A DNA stretch of 10,001 nt from Pinguiococcus pyrenoidosus (taxonomy: Eukaryota; Sar; Pinguiophyceae; Pinguiochrysidales; Pinguiochrysidaceae): contig JAAMXY010000448.1 of the NCBI GenBank assembly GCA_019677205.1, positions 1 through 10,001 of the forward strand, read 5' to 3'. The translations under genes and the position numbers were made by a program. Shown here piece after piece: positions 7,501 through 10,001 of this stretch. The notes beneath the pieces were generated by a model. It saw only the letters and a program-made list of their open reading frames with translations, did no database searches and had not been told where the DNA came from. Position 1 is the first letter of the stretch, and each line of letters opens with the position of its first letter.

Positions 7501-7527
7501 GGTTTGACGAGGTGATCATGCGAAGAA

Positions 7528-7612
7528 GTGAGTATGTGAGTACATGAGTACGTGAGGGAGCAAAGGTTTGAAGGCGCAATGATGCGAAGAGGTGAAGAGG
7601 TGAAGATGCGAT
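7528..7612. repeat. Two neighbouring 8-bp tandem repeats
   Basis: Four 8-base units run without a break at 7528-7559: GTGAGTAT, GTGAGTAC, ATGAGTAC, GTGAGGGA. Twenty-odd bases later a second array has GAAGAGGT twice (7586-7601) followed by GAAGATGC, within 7581-7612, flanked on both sides by GATGCG. Both arrays share the 8-bp period but not the unit. They lie in the gap upstream of the GTPase gene. Confidence 0.75.
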
Positions 7613-7867
7613 GATTGCTCGGCCGGAGTGGCTACCATTGGCATCAAACAAGGTTTCTCTTGGGCTTGCTTGATTCCACTCTCCGCGAGTCGACCGCGCG
7701 CAACCGCTGGCATTCTACAACATGACAACCCTCCAAAAAAAAAAACCTTCAGCGAGGAGAAGAAGATGGAAAGCGGCCTCGGGAGCAATCGCTCTGTTGA
7801 GGCGTTGCTTTTCTGTCGACGACATCATCTTGGAAACACTTTGGAACAGTCCACGGCTGCCAAACTC

Positions 7868-9999
7868 TCAAAGATGATAGATCGCCCCACTGAACTTGCG
7901 CGTGTGCATCCATCCTTGCATGTCAGGGATGGGGGACACGTCCAGCACCTGCATCCGGCGACTGCGTCGGTACATGAAGGAGATCTCGGCTCTGGTGTCG
8001 GAATACCCGTCGGCGTCCCAGAGGTAGACGTAGTGCCGCCCGGCCTTTCTCCGCAACACCTGGATCATCATGTACAAGTCCGCGCTCAGGTCCTTCACGC
8101 TGCTGGTGTACACCACGATGTCGCGGGAGCCCTCCGCGTTCCTGCCCACGCTGTTCACAAAGTCCGGTGAGCCGCGCATCGCCCTCTCGAGCACCTTGGT
8201 GCTCCACCGGAATCCGCCGCGCGGGATGATGGACGCCCGCGACCAGAACGACACTCTCTGCGCGCTCTGCAGCGACCGGTACACCCTGATGAAGTCGTAC
8301 GTCCGCGCCTTCTTGAAGGGAAAGACGCACAGGATCTTGGCCAGGTTGTGCTTGCTGATGTTGCAGCGCAGACCCGGGATCTCGGCGGCGATGTCGTCCA
8401 GGTCTCCCGACAGCTTGAACTTCCCGTGGATGAAGGCGTACAGCGGCGTCAGCAAGTGCGCGATGCCGTGCTGCACGTCGGCGGTCGGCGTCATCTGCGG
8501 TCTGCGGCAGCGAGAGCTCAAGTACAGGCCGACCAGCGCGCTGACGCCCGCTTGCCGGAGCTTGGGCATCTTCAGGTTGAGCGCGCCCACCATCTCCATG
8601 GCGATGTCGCGCATTCTCTCGGGGACCCGCTTCGGGAGCGCCGACCGCCGCCCGTACGTGCAGATCAACTTCACGATGCACAGGTACGAGTACAGCACGT
8701 CCTTGATGTTCGGATACAGGCCACTTTTGCCAGGCTGTGTTGTTGCATCGTCAAAATCAAAAGAGACGCGAAAGAAGGAAAGAGAAGGAAAGGAAAGAGA
8801 AGAAAGGAAGGAAGAAAGGAAGAAAGAAAGAAAGGGAGGAGGAGGGTGAGATGTTTTCATGTGCCGACGCAGGGACGTGTGCCACTTTCGCGTACCTGTG
8901 TTATCGAGCAGATGAGGGGGTAGCAGAAGTTGTTGACTTCCCAGGGGATGCCGTGCAGCCTGGCAAGGTACACGGTGACATAGGCGACGATCTCGTGGGC
9001 GTGGTTCGGCCCCGCCGCTTCGGACGCCGGCGTCAAGGCCTCGGACAGCTTTCGTTTGCCGACCCGTTGGTCCAGCGCCTTCAGGCGCAGCCCGTACGGG
9101 TGGGCATCATCGAAATGCTGGCTCAGGCTGGACTCGTCGATGAGCGTGATCTCATCGAACTCGGCGAGGTGGAGGAAGAGGTACTGCACGAACTTGTTCA
9201 GCGTGCAGTCGCAGTGCGCGTCGATGAGAATGTAGTCCTTCTGCGAGCATCGCACGGGGATGGCGCGGCCCTGCGAGTCCAGCACGAACGGCGCGAAGCG
9301 CGTCTCCCGCGTGCGGCCGTTCCGCGCCGACCGAATGTGCAGCTTGGAGTCCGTGTACATGAGCACGCGCCTCAGGTAGCCGTAGCTCCGGCGATCTCTG
9401 CCGCTCACGTCCAGGCTCATGGACGGCCGCGCTCCCACCTCGCCTCCTCGCTTGAACTCGTGCTGGAGCGTCTCGTTTCCGCCGTCCTCCTGGATCTTGC
9501 GCGCGGCGTTGCGGATGGGCTTCCGCTGCCTTCCCGCCACCGCGGGCGTCTTGACCTCCGCGCTGGGCCGCGCGTGCAGCTCTACGTCCTTCGGCCGCGC
9601 AGGCGGCTTGCCGAGCGCCTTGGACAGAGAAGGCCTCTCTTCCTTCTTGCCCTCTCTCGCTTTGCTCGGCGGCCTTTGGCGCTCCGGCTTCTTCTCCGCC
9701 TTCCGCTCCGGCTCCGGTGCCTTCGGCGCCACGCGCGGCACCGGAGCTGACTGCGGCGTCTCGCCGAGTCCCTTGCTCTCTCGCAACGGGGACGACGCGG
9801 CCGTGGTAGATGCGGTGGACTTGGTCGGCATCGTGTTGGACTTGCGCCGAAGAGGAACTGGCCTGCGCTTCTCCGTCGCAGTGGACGCCTCCGACGCCGA
9901 GCTGGGGCTGGAGATCTCCTCCACCACGCCCACGCTCACGCCCAGCGCGGTGGCCTTGCGCTGCTTCGGGCGCTTCCGCGGACCGCGCCGCGCGCGACT
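7868..9999 (-). CDS. Unrecognised large protein, 5' end outside the window
   Basis: The gene runs in from the right edge. The visible exons are 9999-8896 and 8734-7868, joined by a 161-nt intron (GTACGC donor, ACACAG acceptor, phase 0) as ICSITQ|PGKSGLY, giving 656 visible residues to the stop at 7868. No ATG marks a start before the edge, so the N-terminus is missing. Visible residues 1 to about 205 are disordered: a nuclear-localisation-like cluster (RRGPRKRPKQRK) near the edge, then Ser/Pro/Lys/Glu-rich sequence. From about 205 the protein looks globular, with hydrophobic patterning up to the C-terminus, including ILIDAHCDCTLNKF (about 257-270), a helical part (YLFLHLAEF) and, near the C-terminus, DIVVYTSSVKDLSADLYMM and HYVYLWDADGYSD. 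The strand-helix-strand pattern of this last part is Rossmann-like, but I recognise no family and propose no function. Coding quality is good: G/C-rich third positions and conserved-looking hydrophobic pattern across the splice. Confidence 0.75.
8770..8846 (+). repeat. 77-nt uninterrupted purine tract (pyrimidine on the transcribed-sense strand of the intron)
   Basis: Every base from 8770 to 8846 is A or G, built from GAAA, GGAA and GAAGGAA units and ending GGGAGGAGGAGGG. It lies inside the intron of the right-edge gene (8895-8735). In the mRNA sense it is a C/U tract starting about 50 nt after the donor and ending 35 nt before the acceptor, so it may serve as an oversized polypyrimidine tract. 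Such tracts can form triplex (H-DNA) structure. Confidence 0.95.
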
Positions 10000-10001
10000 G
10001 A

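Larger units (their letters stand above)
7146..7867. other. Gap between two minus-strand genes: GTPase promoter and 3' UTR of the right-edge gene
   Basis: No frame in these 722 bp shows protein character. Several medium-length frames (for example 7060-7515 plus and 7628-8170 plus) overlap real exons or are Arg/Ser-rich noise. The stretch contains the short tandem repeats at 7469-7500, 7528-7559 and 7581-7612, and an A11 run at 7735-7745. The part next to 7145 should carry the GTPase promoter; the part next to 7868 should be the 3' UTR of the right-edge gene. No clear TATA box or poly(A) signal was found. Confidence 0.5.

Noticed and set aside
8070-8923. Plus-strand frames of 259 and 191 aa
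   Set aside because: Complement of the right-edge gene exon; they end in low-complexity Lys/Glu/Arg sequence coded by the intronic purine tract.
7868-9240. HAD/FCP1-type phosphatase reading of the right-edge protein (LIDAHCDCTL and VVYTSS)
   Set aside because: The first Asp of DxDxT would be His, the two segments are about 300 residues apart rather than about 70, and no downstream KDL or DDxP motif is seen.
1-10001. Dinoflagellate origin by spliced-leader relics and GC/GA donors
   Set aside because: I saw no string like TTTTGGCTCAAG upstream of any start, and every inferred intron has a GT donor. This does not exclude a dinoflagellate but gives no support.

Overview
The window reads as nuclear DNA of a GC-rich, gene-dense unicellular eukaryote, most likely a microalga or related protist. 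The reasons are genes on both strands, intergenic gaps of only 0.2-0.7 kb, and coding frames interrupted by short GT...AG introns (47-186 nt) that restore conserved protein families when removed. There is no bacterial operon structure. I could not place the organism more precisely: all 14 inferred introns have GT donors, I saw no dinoflagellate spliced-leader relic, and no consistent green-algal TGTAA poly(A) signal.

Layout, left to right. (1) Positions 3-149 may be the 3' end of a plus-strand gene. (2) Positions 1267-470 (minus) hold a four-exon gene for a secreted MsrB-fold protein (192 aa). It keeps the catalytic-type Cys but lacks the zinc cysteines. (3) A 549-bp divergent gap contains a 39-nt A/T island and probably both promoters. 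(4) Positions 1817-3535 (plus) hold a nine-exon classical short-chain dehydrogenase/reductase (318 aa) with all active-site motifs and an N-myristoylation-like start. (5) Positions 4205-5488 (plus) hold an intronless, membrane-anchored purple acid phosphatase-like metallophosphatase (427 aa), preceded by a small uORF. (6) Positions 7145-5688 (minus) hold a two-exon P-loop GTPase (467 aa) with a hydrophobic, Gly/Ala-rich C-terminal part. (7) A 722-bp gap carries short 8-bp and 14-bp repeats. (8) From 9999 to 7868 (minus) there is the 3' part of a gene for a large protein that I do not recognise: 656 aa visible, with a basic disordered N-terminal part, one intron with a 77-nt pure purine/pyrimidine tract, and a long globular C-terminal part. 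Its 5' end lies outside the window.

The genes do not form an obvious pathway. Three products look secreted or membrane-bound (MsrB-like, phosphatase, GTPase), and the reductase may be lipid-anchored, but this is ordinary neighbourhood for a compact eukaryotic genome. I see no defence system, mobile element, RNA gene or CRISPR array. The most novel items are the unrecognised protein at the right edge, the zinc-less MsrB variant with a Cys-rich N-terminal module, and the membrane GTPase. All exon boundaries are my reading of splice sites and protein motifs, not transcript evidence.
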